Shown piece after piece: positions 1 to 9,024 of a stretch of DNA of 64,000 bases. Position 1 is the stretch's first letter. Every line of letters starts with the position of its first letter. A program made the translations under genes and the position numbers. This DNA is from Oricola sp. GTDB lineage: Bacteria; Pseudomonadota; Alphaproteobacteria; Rhizobiales; Rhizobiaceae. Location: positions 372,001-436,000 of the forward strand of contig NZ_JALEGV010000040.1 of NCBI RefSeq assembly GCF_022763245.1. The letters run 5' to 3'. Under the pieces are notes generated by a model. That model was not told where the DNA came from. It searched no databases and was given only the letters and a program-made list of their open reading frames with translations.

Positions 1-2
1 CC

Positions 3-839
3 TTCGAAGGCGGTTCGATCGAGGGCTATTACCTCGCCGGGCCGGACGAGACCGATCCGGTGCTCAAGGGCGGCGTCTACCGGGCCATCCAGGTCGGCGG
101 CTTTGCCGTGTCGAAAGGCTCCAACACCGTCTTCACGCTGGAAGGCGCGCAGGCCTCCATGAGCCCCTACGAGCCGGGCGGCACGATGGACTACGACATG
201 GAGATCAAGGACTTCACCGTCGATTTCACGCAGGTCGACGATCCGAAGACCAGCGCCGCCATGGCCGAACTCGGCTACAGCAAGCTGACCGGCCGCATGA
301 CCGGCGACGGAAGCTGGAACGCGGCGTCCGGCGACCTGTCGATGGACAACGCCGTCGTCATCGACGAAGCGGCGACCCTGAATATCGGTCTCGCGATCGG
401 CGGCTACACCATGGAGCTGATGGACGGATTGCAGAAGCTGAACGTCGAGATGCAGAACCAGAGCGACGAGGCGATGGGCCTGGCGATGCTCGGCCTGGCG
501 CAGCAGGTGCAGATCGGCAATGTGACGATCGAGATCGTCGACGATTCGGCCACCGGCCGGATCCTCGATTTCGTCGCCAAGCAGCAGGGCACAAATCGCG
601 AGAGCATCATCGCGCAGGCCAAGGGCGCCCTGCCCTTCGCGCTGGGCCAGCTGCAGAACCCGGAATTCGCGGCCAGCGTCGCGGCGGCCGTCAGCGCGTT
701 CCTGGAAGATCCGGGCTCGCTGAAAGTGGCGGCTGCGCCGGCGAACCCGGTCCCGGTCGCGCAGATCGTCGGCGCGGTGATGACCGCGCCGCAATCGCTG
801 ATCGGCGTGCTCGGCGTCACCGTGACGGCCAACGAATAG
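3..839 (+). CDS. Hypothetical protein, 5' end outside the window
   Basis: The reading frame is open from the first complete codon and ends at a TAG, so the start lies before the window; the first in-window start-like codon (GTG at 60) is inside the protein. The visible 278 residues are acidic and Gly/Ala-rich, with alternating short strands typical of a soluble envelope domain, and end in a hydrophobic Ala/Val-rich stretch. I do not recognise a catalytic motif or a named family. A long hydrophobic segment is not evident in the visible part, so a signal peptide, if present, would be upstream. It converges on pcp, and a hairpin lies between the two stops. Function unknown; that it is a real gene is supported by the long uninterrupted frame and consistent codon use. 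Confidence 0.75.
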   Translation, partial: FEGGSIEGYYLAGPDETDPVLKGGVYRAIQVGGFAVSKGSNTVFTLEGAQASMSPYEPGGTMDYDMEIKDFTVDFTQVDDPKTSAAMAELGYSKLTGRMTGDGSWNAASGDLSMDNAVVIDEAATLNIGLAIGGYTMELMDGLQKLNVEMQNQSDEAMGLAMLGLAQQVQIGNVTIEIVDDSATGRILDFVAKQQGTNRESIIAQAKGALPFALGQLQNPEFAASVAAAVSAFLEDPGSLKVAAAPANPVPVAQIVGAVMTAPQSLIGVLGVTVTANE

Positions 840-854
840 GGTCGTCAGACCTTC

Positions 855-882
855 ACCTCACCCGGCAACCGTCGGGTGGGGT
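855..882. terminator. Hairpin between convergent genes
   Basis: Arms at 855-864 and 873-882 pair over 10 bp (one G-T pair) around an 8-base loop, exactly between the stop of the first gene (839) and the pcp stop (883). There is no real T-run on either side, so intrinsic termination is inferred from position and stem strength only. Confidence 0.45.
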
Positions 883-1512
883 TCACTCGCCCCGCGCCTC
901 CACGAGGCAGGTTTGAAGAATCAATTCAGCGCCTTGCGCGAAATTCCTGAAGTCCATCACCGCCTGATCCGCCGGCACGCCCGGCAGCGCGACGTGACCG
1001 ACATGGACGAAGCCGCTCAACCTCGCGCGCACGCCGCGGCACAGCCCGGCCGACGAGTGGTAGAACACGTAATTGCACAGATAGCCGCCGGCATCGTCCG
1101 ACCACTCCACGGTGTGGCCTTCCGCCTCCAGCGCCGAAAAGATGCGATCGAGCGGCAGGGACGAGGCGACATGATCGCCGCCTTCGCGGATGACCGACGC
1201 CTGCGGACGCGTTCCCGCATTGTCGGGAACGCCGGACGCGATCTCGTTGCGCGCCAGCCGCTCCAGCCGAAACCCCGCCGCACGGCCTGACAGACCGAAA
1301 TGCACGGCGACGTCGGGCTCGAAGCCGGCGACAGCCTCCTCCAGCGCGGGAACGGTGCGCGCATAATCGACCGGAAGGACGGCGAACCGGCTCTCGACCG
1401 GCGCAAGCGACGCAGGCGGATTGTCTTGAAAGTGCCGGATCAGGTGGGCCGTCGGGTTGACCGGCGCGCCCGGGAACGGCTCGAAGCCGGTGACGAGAAG
1501 GCGGATCGTCAC
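883..1512 (-). CDS. pcp: Pyroglutamyl-peptidase I (peptidase C15)
   Basis: Cytoplasmic cysteine peptidase that removes N-terminal pyroglutamate from peptides. The 209-residue length is normal for the family. The N-terminus has the expected VTGFEPF motif. The catalytic triad can be placed as Glu84 (LERLARNE), Cys146 (GYLCNYVFY) and His170 (GFVHVGH), with PDN at 96-98, matching the C15 pattern. It sits 34 bases downstream of aspS on the same strand and may be cotranscribed with it, though the functions are unrelated. Identification is from motifs and their spacing. Confidence 0.9.
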   Translation of the reverse strand: MTIRLLVTGFEPFPGAPVNPTAHLIRHFQDNPPASLAPVESRFAVLPVDYARTVPALEEAVAGFEPDVAVHFGLSGRAAGFRLERLARNEIASGVPDNAGTRPQASVIREGGDHVASSLPLDRIFSALEAEGHTVEWSDDAGGYLCNYVFYHSSAGLCRGVRARLSGFVHVGHVALPGVPADQAVMDFRNFAQGAELILQTCLVEARGE

Positions 1513-1546
1513 GAGCGTTCCGCCTTCTTCGTTCTCATTGCCGGCC

Positions 1547-3334
1547 TCAGTCCTTCTTCTGCGGCGTCACCCGCAGTTCGAGCTCGCGCAGCTGCGCGGG
1601 CGTCGCGGGCGCCGGGGCGCCCATCAGAAGGTCGGCGGCCTGCTGGTTCATCGGGAACAGCGTGACTTCGCGCAGGTTCTTCGCACCGACCAGCAGCATG
1701 ACGATGCGGTCGACGCCGGCCGCCATGCCGCCATGCGGCGGCGCGCCGTAATGGAAGGCGCGATAGAGGCCGCCGAAGCGCTCCTCGACCACCTCCGCGT
1801 CGAGGCCGACGATGCCGAAGGCCTTGATCATGACTTCCGGCAGGTGGTTACGGATACCGCCGGACGCGATCTCGAAGCCGTTGCAGACCAGGTCGTACTG
1901 CCAGGCCTTGATGTTGAGCGGATCCTCGTTTTCCAGCGCACCCAGGCCGCCGCGCGGCATGGTGAAGGGGTTGTGGCCGAAATCGACTTTCTTCTCCTCT
2001 TCGTCCCATTCGTAGAACGGGAAGTCGACGATCCAGGCGAGCGCGAAGCGGTCGCGGTCGACGAGGTCGAGTTCCTCGCCGGCGCGGGTGCGGGCATCGC
2101 CCGCGAAGCCCGCGAACTTGCGCGGATCGCCGGCAGCGAAGAAGCAGGCGTCGCCGGGCTTCAGGCCGAGCTGCAGGCGGATCGCCTCGGTGCGTTCCGG
2201 TCCGATGTTCTTGGCAATCGGGCCTGCGCCCTCGACCTGGCCGTTTTCCTCGCGCCAGAAGATGTAGCCGAGGCCGGGCTGGCCCTGGCCCTGCGCCCAG
2301 GAGTTCATGCGGTCGCAGAACGCACGGCTGCCGCCGGTCGGCGCGGGAACGGCCCAGACGGCGCCGCGCGGATCGTTGGCGAGGATGTTGGCGAAGACCT
2401 TGAAGCCGGAGCCGCGGAAATGCTCCGACACGTCTTCCATGACGATCGGGTTTCTGAGGTCCGGCTTGTCGGTGCCGTATTTCAGGATCGCCTCGTCATA
2501 GGGGATGCGCGGGAATTCCTGCGTCACCGGCTTGCCTTCGGCGAACTCCTCGAAGATGCCGCGCATGACCGGCTCCATCGCTGCGAAGACGTCTTCCTGC
2601 TCGACGAAGCTCATTTCCAGGTCGAGCTGGTAGAACTCGCCCGGCAGGCGGTCGGCGCGCGGGTCCTCGTCGCGGAAGCACGGCGCGATCTGGAAGTAGC
2701 GGTCGAAGCCGGAGACCATCAGCAACTGCTTGTACTGCTGCGGTGCCTGCGGCAGCGCGTAGAAATTGCCCGGATGGATGCGCGACGGCACCAGGAAGTC
2801 GCGCGCGCCTTCCGGCGAGGACGCGGTCAGGATCGGCGTCTGGAACTCGGTGAAGCCCGCATCGCCCATGCGGTTGCGCATCGACGAGATGACCTTCGTG
2901 CGCGTGACGATGTTGCGGTGAAGCGTCTCGCGGCGCAGGTCCAGGAAGCGGTATTTGAGGCGGATGTCCTCCGGATAGTCCGGCTCGCCGAAGACCGGCA
3001 GCGGCAATTCGGCCGCTTCGGACAGCACTTCCATCTCACGCGCGAAGACTTCGATCTCGCCGGTCGGGAGGTTCGTGTTGACCGTCGCATCGCTGCGCGG
3101 CTTGACCTCGCCGTCGACGCGGACGACCCACTCGCCGCGTACCTTCTCGGCGGTGGCGAAGCAGGCGGAATCGGGGTCGGCGACCACCTGGGTGACGCCG
3201 TAGTGATCGCGCAGATCGATGAACAGAACGCCGCCATGGTCGCGCACGCGATGGACCCAACCGGAGATCCGGACGGTCGAGCCTGCGTCCGCTTTGCGCA
3301 GAGCCCCGCAGGTGTGGCTACGATAACGATGCAT
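1547..3334 (-). CDS. aspS: Aspartate--tRNA ligase
   Basis: Charges tRNA-Asp with aspartate in the cytoplasm; in bacteria lacking AsnRS the same enzyme may also charge tRNA-Asn. The 595 residues show the bacterial class IIb layout: an N-terminal OB-fold anticodon-binding domain ([10 protein letters not shown] at about 26), the catalytic core beginning with the motif 1 region (TEFQTPIL), motif 2 ([10 protein letters not shown]), the bacterial GAD insertion in the middle, and motif 3 near the C-terminus (GVDRIVMLL). The ATG at 3334 is the natural start because the conserved [10 protein letters not shown] opening follows. Divergent from the LuxR-type gene, with a 169-base shared upstream region. 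Confidence 0.97.
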   Translation of the reverse strand: MHRYRSHTCGALRKADAGSTVRISGWVHRVRDHGGVLFIDLRDHYGVTQVVADPDSACFATAEKVRGEWVVRVDGEVKPRSDATVNTNLPTGEIEVFAREMEVLSEAAELPLPVFGEPDYPEDIRLKYRFLDLRRETLHRNIVTRTKVISSMRNRMGDAGFTEFQTPILTASSPEGARDFLVPSRIHPGNFYALPQAPQQYKQLLMVSGFDRYFQIAPCFRDEDPRADRLPGEFYQLDLEMSFVEQEDVFAAMEPVMRGIFEEFAEGKPVTQEFPRIPYDEAILKYGTDKPDLRNPIVMEDVSEHFRGSGFKVFANILANDPRGAVWAVPAPTGGSRAFCDRMNSWAQGQGQPGLGYIFWREENGQVEGAGPIAKNIGPERTEAIRLQLGLKPGDACFFAAGDPRKFAGFAGDARTRAGEELDLVDRDRFALAWIVDFPFYEWDEEEKKVDFGHNPFTMPRGGLGALENEDPLNIKAWQYDLVCNGFEIASGGIRNHLPEVMIKAFGIVGLDAEVVEERFGGLYRAFHYGAPPHGGMAAGVDRIVMLLVGAKNLREVTLFPMNQQAADLLMGAPAPATPAQLRELELRVTPQKKD

Positions 3335-3503
3335 TGATGTCTGCCTTTGTCAGCTTCGGCGCTCCCGGGCGCCACAATCTTGGGTGGGGGAAATCGCGCG
3401 GAAAAGCGCATGGGTGATGCGATTTGTCAAGGCGACCGGGGCCGCCCCTCCGACGTTTGACAGGCCCATGACAGTGTCGCATCCTTCATGGAGGAGGAAT
3501 GCG

Positions 3504-4295
3504 ATGGGCCTATCGATTCCGGCGCGCCAGGTTGCCAAGCTGCATGCGGTCGTCCGCACGCTGAACGATCCGGCTCCCCTCGCCGAGATGCGCGAGCGGC
3601 TCGGCTACCGTCTGCTCGACCTCTTCGGCGCCGACTATTTCGCGTCCTTCGTCTATAACGACCTCGCCGGAACCGACGACGACGCCATCGCGATCAACAT
3701 GAGCGCCGACAATATCGGCGCCTACCAGGCCTATTACCAGTTCCACGACCCGATCACCTCGCGCATGCGCCGCGCCGGCAAGGCCGTGCATGTGAACGAG
3801 GTCATGGCCCAGCCGGCGCTGGAGCGCACCGAGTTCTTCAACGACTTCCTGGCCGTCGACGGATTGACGCACGGGATGAACTTCCACGCCTGCCTTCCCC
3901 GCGCGCAGGGCGGATCGCATCGCGGCGACCTGCGAATCTGGAGGGCGCGCAAATCCGGCAATTTCGACCGGGTGGACGTGCAGATGCTGCAGATCGTCGG
4001 CGAATTGTTCGCCGAACGCGCGATGCGCGCGCAGGAGCGGGACAAACCGGCCTGGCTGGTCGATCCGCGTTTCGTCGAGCAGCACCGGCTGACGGCGCGC
4101 GAGGCCGACGTGCTCAGCCAGCTCTGCCGGGGCAAGCGCGACCAGGACATCGCCCGCGCGCTCGGCATCTCGCCGGAAACGGTGCGCAGCCATCTCAAGG
4201 CGCTCTACCAGAAGACGGGCTGCAAGGGGCGCACGGCCGTCGTCAGCGCCTGCATGGCCCTTCTCCCCGAAAACGGGGATGTCGGGACATCCTGA
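3504..4295 (+). CDS. LuxR-family transcriptional regulator
   Basis: A 263-residue DNA-binding regulator. The C-terminal third carries a GerE/LuxR helix-turn-helix (LTAREADVLSQL, then ALGISPETVRSHLKALYQKTG). The N-terminal about 170 residues form a sensor-like domain with a DPITSRMRRAGK stretch and a FFNDFL motif, as in GAF-like input domains of this class; conserved acyl-homoserine-lactone binding residues are not evident, so I do not call it a quorum-sensing receptor. The open frame extends upstream to 3384, but the ATG at 3504 is preceded by GAGGAGGA at 3491-3498, which decides the start. The amidase gene follows after 38 bases, suggesting a two-gene operon. Confidence 0.85.
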   Translation: MGLSIPARQVAKLHAVVRTLNDPAPLAEMRERLGYRLLDLFGADYFASFVYNDLAGTDDDAIAINMSADNIGAYQAYYQFHDPITSRMRRAGKAVHVNEVMAQPALERTEFFNDFLAVDGLTHGMNFHACLPRAQGGSHRGDLRIWRARKSGNFDRVDVQMLQIVGELFAERAMRAQERDKPAWLVDPRFVEQHRLTAREADVLSQLCRGKRDQDIARALGISPETVRSHLKALYQKTGCKGRTAVVSACMALLPENGDVGTS

Positions 4296-4333
4296 CGGGG
4301 CGATGATCTCCTCCCGACCAGACGGAGGACATC

Positions 4334-5797
4334 ATGATCAAACGCAGACCCGGCCTCGGATCGATCTTCGGATCCGTCCTGGCCCTCACCCTGACGACAC
4401 AGGCCGGTTTTTCCGCCGACGCCACGGACATGGCCATGAAAGCCAAGGCGGGCGAGACCAGCGCCGCGGACGCCGTCGAGGCGGCGCTCGCGCGCGCAGC
4501 GGAAAAGGAAGCGCTCAACGCCTTCATCACGATCGACGCGGAAGGCGCGCGCAAGGCGGCGGCCGAGGCCGACGCAGCCCAGACGCACGGCCCGCTCTAC
4601 GGCGTCGTCATCGCGGTCAAGGACAACATCGCCTCGGCGGGGCTTGCCACCAGCGCGGGCACGCCGGCCCTGAAGGACTGGGCGCCCGGCAAGGACGCGA
4701 CCGTGCTGGAGCGACTGCGCGCGGCGGGCGCGATCCTCGTCGGCAAGACCAACATGCACGAGCTCGCCTTCGGCATCACCTCGAACAACGCCGGCTTCGG
4801 CGCGGTGCACAACGCCTGGGACGAGACGAAATTCGCCGGCGGCTCCTCCGGCGGGACCGCCGCCGCCGTGGCCGCGGGGATCGTTCCGGCCGGGCTCGGC
4901 ACCGACACCGGCGGCTCGGTCCGCCTGCCCTCGGCGCTGAACGGCATCGCCGGCCTTCGGCCGACGGTCGGACGCTACCCCCAGGACGGCATCGTGCCGA
5001 TCTCCCACACCCGCGACACCGCCGGGCCGATGGCCCGCTCGGTGCGCGACCTTGCGCTGCTCGACGGCGTGATCACCGGGGCGTCCGACGCGCTGGAGAC
5101 GGTCGATCTCTCGCAGATGCGCTTCGGCCTGCCGGCGGCCTTCGTCAGCGGGCTCGATCCGGAGACGAAGGCAGTGTTCGACGACGCGGTCGCGACGCTG
5201 CAGGACGCCGGCGCGACCTTCGTCGAGATGGAACTGCCGGGGCTGATCGACCTCAACGACAAGGTCGGCTTCCCGCTGGCTCTCTATGAGGTCAAGCGCG
5301 ATCTGGCCCGGTTCCTGGAGGAGAACGATACGGGGATCACCATCGAGGACGTCGCCGCCGGCGTCGCCAGCCCCGACGTGAAGTTCGTGTTCGACAATCT
5401 GGTGCTCGGCGACCAGGCGATACCGGCCGCCGTCTACGACGCGGCGATGCGCGATTTCCGGCCCGCGATGCAGGCGCTCTACGCGGAAGCCTTCGCACGG
5501 CTCGACCTAGACGCCCTCGCCTTTCCGACCACGAAGCTGCCCGCGCGCCCGATCGAGGGCTCGGACATGGAGGTCGAACTCAACGGCGCGAAGGTGCCGA
5601 CCTTCAACACCTTCATCGCCAACACCGATCCCGGCTCCAATGCCGGACTGCCCGGGCTGAGCCTGCCCGCCGGCGTCACGGCTTCCGGCCTGCCGGTCGG
5701 GCTGGAACTCGATGGACCGATGTTCACCGACCGCCGGCTGCTGGCCATCGGCCAGGCTGTCGAGGCGGTGCTGGGCTTCGAGGGGCTCGCCGACTGA
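4334..5797 (+). CDS. Exported amidase-signature hydrolase
   Basis: Member of the amidase signature family, which hydrolyses C-N amide bonds with a Ser-cisSer-Lys triad. The triad can be read directly: Lys96 (AVKDNIA), Ser171 (GGSSGG) and Ser195 (DTGGSVRLP). The spacings of 75 and 24 residues equal those known in the family. Residues 1-28 (basic start, hydrophobic run, then GFSA) look like a Sec-type signal peptide, so the mature enzyme is probably periplasmic; the family is more often cytoplasmic. The substrate cannot be told from sequence; GatA is excluded by the signal peptide and lack of gatB/gatC nearby. A GGAGGA site lies just before the ATG. It follows the LuxR-type gene and ends at a strong terminator. 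Confidence 0.88.
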   Translation: MIKRRPGLGSIFGSVLALTLTTQAGFSADATDMAMKAKAGETSAADAVEAALARAAEKEALNAFITIDAEGARKAAAEADAAQTHGPLYGVVIAVKDNIASAGLATSAGTPALKDWAPGKDATVLERLRAAGAILVGKTNMHELAFGITSNNAGFGAVHNAWDETKFAGGSSGGTAAAVAAGIVPAGLGTDTGGSVRLPSALNGIAGLRPTVGRYPQDGIVPISHTRDTAGPMARSVRDLALLDGVITGASDALETVDLSQMRFGLPAAFVSGLDPETKAVFDDAVATLQDAGATFVEMELPGLIDLNDKVGFPLALYEVKRDLARFLEENDTGITIEDVAAGVASPDVKFVFDNLVLGDQAIPAAVYDAAMRDFRPAMQALYAEAFARLDLDALAFPTTKLPARPIEGSDMEVELNGAKVPTFNTFIANTDPGSNAGLPGLSLPAGVTASGLPVGLELDGPMFTDRRLLAIGQAVEAVLGFEGLAD

Positions 5798-5817
5798 CGG
5801 CCCCGGAAAGACACCGA

Positions 5818-5850
5818 GGGGTGGCGGCTTTCCGGCCGCCACCCCTTTCC
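5818..5850 (+). terminator. Rho-independent terminator after the amidase gene
   Basis: A perfect 11-bp GC-rich stem (5818-5828 with 5835-5845... arms GGGGTGGCGGC and its complement) closes a 6-base loop and is followed by TTT. It lies 20 bases past the amidase stop. Confidence 0.85.
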
Positions 5851-5924
5851 TCCGAAGTTCCGTGAACGCTCAAATCACGCGGCCAATCGACAAATGCCGA
5901 CGACGCGGCTAAAGACCTGTCCGC

Positions 5925-7079
5925 ATGAAGCCTATCGACTCGACGGAAGAGCTGTCCCAAGCCTGCGCGCGCCTCGCGCATCACCCGTTCATCACCATCG
6001 ACACCGAATTCATACGCGAGACCACGTTCTGGCCGGAACTGTGCCTGGTTCAGGTCGCCAGCGCGGATGAAGCGCTGCTGATCGATCCGCTCGCCAAGGG
6101 CATCGACCTGACGCCCCTGTTCGACCTGATGGCCGACACGAACGTGCTGAAGGTGTTCCACGCCGCGCGCCAGGACATCGAGATCTTCTTCAAGCTGACC
6201 GGCAAGGTGCCCGAACCGGTGTTCGACACGCAGGTCGCCGCGATGGTTTGCGGGTTCGGCGACGCGATCGCCTACGACCAGCTCGTCCGCCGCATTTCCG
6301 GCGAGCATATCGACAAGTCCTCGCGGTTCACCGACTGGCGCCAGCGCCCGCTGAGCGACAGGCAGCTGTCCTACGCGCTGGCCGACGTGACGCATCTGCG
6401 CGACGTCTATGCCGACCTGTCAGAGCGGCTGCGCTCGGAAGACCGCGAGCATTGGGTCGCCGAGGAAATGCGCGTCCTGACCGCGCCCGAGACCTACGAC
6501 CTGAAGCCCGAAGACGCGTGGCAGCGCCTGAAGCTTCGAGTGCGCAAGCCGATCGAACTGCAGATCCTGAAGAACATCGCCGCATGGCGCGAGACGGAAG
6601 CGCGCAATCGCAACCAGCCGCGCCGGCGCATCCTGAAGGACGACGCGATCTACGAGATCGCCCAGCAGCAGCCGCAGACGCCGGAAGCGCTCGGCCGGCT
6701 GCGGTCGCTGAACAAGGGCATCGAACGCTCCTCCATGGCCGCTCCGCTGATCCAGGCGGTGACCGACGCGCTAGCCATCGACAAGCACGACCTGCCGGCC
6801 ATCCCGCGTCCGCCGGCCTCGCCTGAAGGCACGAGCGCCGCCGTCGACCTGCTGCGCGTGCTGCTGAAGCTTGCCGCCGAGGAGCATGGCGTCGCCCAGA
6901 AGATCATCGCCACGACCGACGATCTCGAAAAGATCGCCATTCACGGCGAGGACGCCGAGGTGCCGGCCCTGAAGGGCTGGCGGCGGGAGGTCTTCGGCGA
7001 CAAGGCGTTGCGCACGGTCAGGGGCGAACTGGCGATCCGCTTCCAGGAGCGCAAGCTGGCCGTTCTCGAGATCGGTTAG
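5925..7079 (+). CDS. rnd: Ribonuclease D
   Basis: A 3'-5' exoribonuclease acting on tRNA precursors and other small RNAs. The 384 residues show the DEDD exonuclease domain (Exo I: ITIDTEFIRE at about 25; Exo II around VFHAARQDIEIF; Exo III with YALADVTHL) followed by an HRDC domain (the region from LKNIAAWRETEARNRN on), the typical RNase D architecture and length. The ATG at 5925 is immediately before a sequence that aligns with family starts. It is a single gene, separated from the amidase operon by a terminator. Confidence 0.93.
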   Translation: MKPIDSTEELSQACARLAHHPFITIDTEFIRETTFWPELCLVQVASADEALLIDPLAKGIDLTPLFDLMADTNVLKVFHAARQDIEIFFKLTGKVPEPVFDTQVAAMVCGFGDAIAYDQLVRRISGEHIDKSSRFTDWRQRPLSDRQLSYALADVTHLRDVYADLSERLRSEDREHWVAEEMRVLTAPETYDLKPEDAWQRLKLRVRKPIELQILKNIAAWRETEARNRNQPRRRILKDDAIYEIAQQQPQTPEALGRLRSLNKGIERSSMAAPLIQAVTDALAIDKHDLPAIPRPPASPEGTSAAVDLLRVLLKLAAEEHGVAQKIIATTDDLEKIAIHGEDAEVPALKGWRREVFGDKALRTVRGELAIRFQERKLAVLEIG

Positions 7080-7124
7080 TCCGCCAGGGAAGTGGGGCTA
7101 ACGGCGCATTAGAGCCGGTTCGTC

Positions 7125-7340
7125 TTATTTTTGCTTTTCGATTGCTCTTAGCCAATGCGACCACATTGCAGGATCAGCCGGCTGATCCGTGCCCGGGACT
7201 GTTGCCGTGAAGCTAACTAGCCGAACGATTCCATCCTCTGCCATCCCATCGCGGATCCAAAAGTCTTGGATAAACTCGACCATTGCTAGAAATGCTTGTT
7301 CATAAGACAAAACTGGATCTTCAGTGTCTTTTCGCTGCAT
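7125..7340 (-). CDS. Small acidic hypothetical protein in a low-GC patch
   Basis: A 71-residue frame with ATG start. It begins with a charged stretch, then SYEQAFLAMVEFIQDFW and ends with PADPAMWSHWLRAIEKQ. A small family of orphan bacterial proteins shares this layout (an N-terminal EQAxxAMxxF helix and a C-terminal PADPAxWxxWL motif), and some of them lie near polymorphic toxins; I recall this only loosely and cannot check it. The surrounding 390 bases (7080-7474) are clearly richer in A+T than the neighbouring genes, which suggests foreign origin. No partner gene is present. It could also be a remnant. The rest of 7341-7474 shows nothing I can identify. Confidence 0.5.
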   Translation of the reverse strand: MQRKDTEDPVLSYEQAFLAMVEFIQDFWIRDGMAEDGIVRLVSFTATVPGTDQPADPAMWSHWLRAIEKQK

Positions 7341-7474
7341 GCTGCGCTACCCCTTTGATGAACGGCAACGAAGCAGTTCACGCTCTTCGCAAGTCGAAAT
7401 GAGGTCGTTCCTAGACTCTGCCCAGTCTCTCGCCATCGGAACCATGCGCGCCAAGACCTGACAATCGTAGTGCA

Positions 7475-8995
7475 CTAGACGTCGATCACCAAGACGATCT
7501 CCCGGTTCACCGTCTTCGCCAGCTGGCCGATGCGGCCGAGCGGGCGCGACCCGGCGAGTTCGGCGAGCCGTGCCGGGATTACCAGTTCCATCGTTTTGTC
7601 ATCCCTTTCACGCCAGGTGACATCGCCGATGACGCCGGGCATGGCGGCGGTGAAGAGATAGGCGACTCGGAAGAAGGCGCCGAGAAAGCGACTGCGTTCC
7701 CATATGCGGTCGCTGATGATCTTGCGGATTTCGGGCGCCAGCGTCGGGTTCTTCAGCCCGTCATGGCGGAAATAGTTGGCCAGCGCGATATAGGCGCGGC
7801 CCGGATGATCGACCTGCGCGAACGAACCGTAGGCGATGACGTTGAGCGCCTGGTAGCCGCGATAGTCGGGATGGGCGCGCCATGAAATATCAGCCAGTCG
7901 GCAGGCCGCCTCGCGGTAGCGTGCCTCGTCCTCGGTCTCGTCGATGCCGAAGGCGGCGAAGGCCTTGCCCGTCCATGCCGCCAGCTCGCGGGCATGGCGC
8001 GGCGAGCGCGAGCGCAGGATCGACAATTCCTCAGAGGCCTCGATCAGCGCGTCGGTGCGCCGCGTTTCCTCGTCGAGAAGGCTGAAGAGATAACCCTCGC
8101 GCACGCCGGCCGACGAGAAGATCACCTTGGCCGGCTTCATCACGCGGATCACCTCGGCCAGCGCGATCGCGCCATAGGGCAGAAGCGCGCGCCGCGAGCG
8201 CGACACGTCCTCGATGCCGCGCAGCTTCTCGACATTGTTGCGGCCGACCTTGGTCAGGAAGCCGAGCGCGTTGGCGGCGTCCATCTCGTAGTGATGCGTC
8301 ACGTGCAGCGGATAGTCCTGCGAGGCCATGTGCAGCTTGGCGAGGTTTCGCCACGTGCCGCCGACCGCATAGAAATTGCGGCCCTCGCCCTCCTTCAGGA
8401 ACGGCACGGTCTTGATGTCCGCGCGCGCGATCTCAACCGCCTTGTCGAGGTCTTCGCCGGACCGCTCCGACAGGCGAATGCCGCCGATCGGCAGGGTCTT
8501 GCCGTCGCCGATCTCCTCGCCCTTCACCTCGACCAGCTCCAGGCTGCCGCCGCCGAGGTCGCCGGTCACGCCGTCGATGTCGCGAAACGCGGACTGGACG
8601 CCATAGGCCGAATAGAGCGCCTCCTCGCGCCCGCTCAGGACCGTGATGTCCTGGCGCAGAATCCGCTCCGCCTCCGCGATGAAGGCCGGGCCGTTGCCGG
8701 CTTCTCGCGCGGCGGCGGTGGCGAGCACGACCAGCCTTTCGACGCGGGCCTGGTCGGCGAGCGCGCGGAACCGCCTGAGCGCGGCCAACGCCGCCTCGAC
8801 TGCGCCGGCATCCATGTCGCCGGTCTCGGCAATGCCGCGCCCCAGGCCGCACTGGACCTTTTCGTTGAACAGCATGGAGGGCGCGCGCACCAACCCCTCA
8901 TAGATCACCAAGCGAACGGAGTTCGAGCCGATGTCGATGATCGCAACCGGCAGCCTGTTGCGCAGCCGCCCTTGAGCGTCTTCGGTCTCAATCAC
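7475..8995 (-). CDS. ppx: Exopolyphosphatase (Ppx/GppA family)
   Basis: Hydrolyses inorganic polyphosphate from the ends (and in some members pppGpp). Residues 17-30 hold the phosphate-1 motif (VAIIDIGSNSVRL) and DLGGGSLEL forms the phosphate-2 loop of the ASKHA fold. The C-terminal part (RLADISWRAHPDYRG and following) resembles the HD-like domain of longer Ppx proteins; 506 residues is normal for these. The start is GTG at 8995. It lies 29 bases downstream of ppk on the same strand, so synthesis and breakdown of polyphosphate are encoded together. Confidence 0.92.
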   Translation of the reverse strand: MIETEDAQGRLRNRLPVAIIDIGSNSVRLVIYEGLVRAPSMLFNEKVQCGLGRGIAETGDMDAGAVEAALAALRRFRALADQARVERLVVLATAAAREAGNGPAFIAEAERILRQDITVLSGREEALYSAYGVQSAFRDIDGVTGDLGGGSLELVEVKGEEIGDGKTLPIGGIRLSERSGEDLDKAVEIARADIKTVPFLKEGEGRNFYAVGGTWRNLAKLHMASQDYPLHVTHHYEMDAANALGFLTKVGRNNVEKLRGIEDVSRSRRALLPYGAIALAEVIRVMKPAKVIFSSAGVREGYLFSLLDEETRRTDALIEASEELSILRSRSPRHARELAAWTGKAFAAFGIDETEDEARYREAACRLADISWRAHPDYRGYQALNVIAYGSFAQVDHPGRAYIALANYFRHDGLKNPTLAPEIRKIISDRIWERSRFLGAFFRVAYLFTAAMPGVIGDVTWRERDDKTMELVIPARLAELAGSRPLGRIGQLAKTVNREIVLVIDV

Positions 8996-9024
8996 ATTTC
9001 AAATCCACAACCGAATCGCGGGTT

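Noticed and set aside
1457-3337. Long open frame (626 codons) on the plus strand
   Set aside because: It lies antisense to aspS and its protein is rich in Arg/Ala/Glu without motifs, a usual by-product of high GC.
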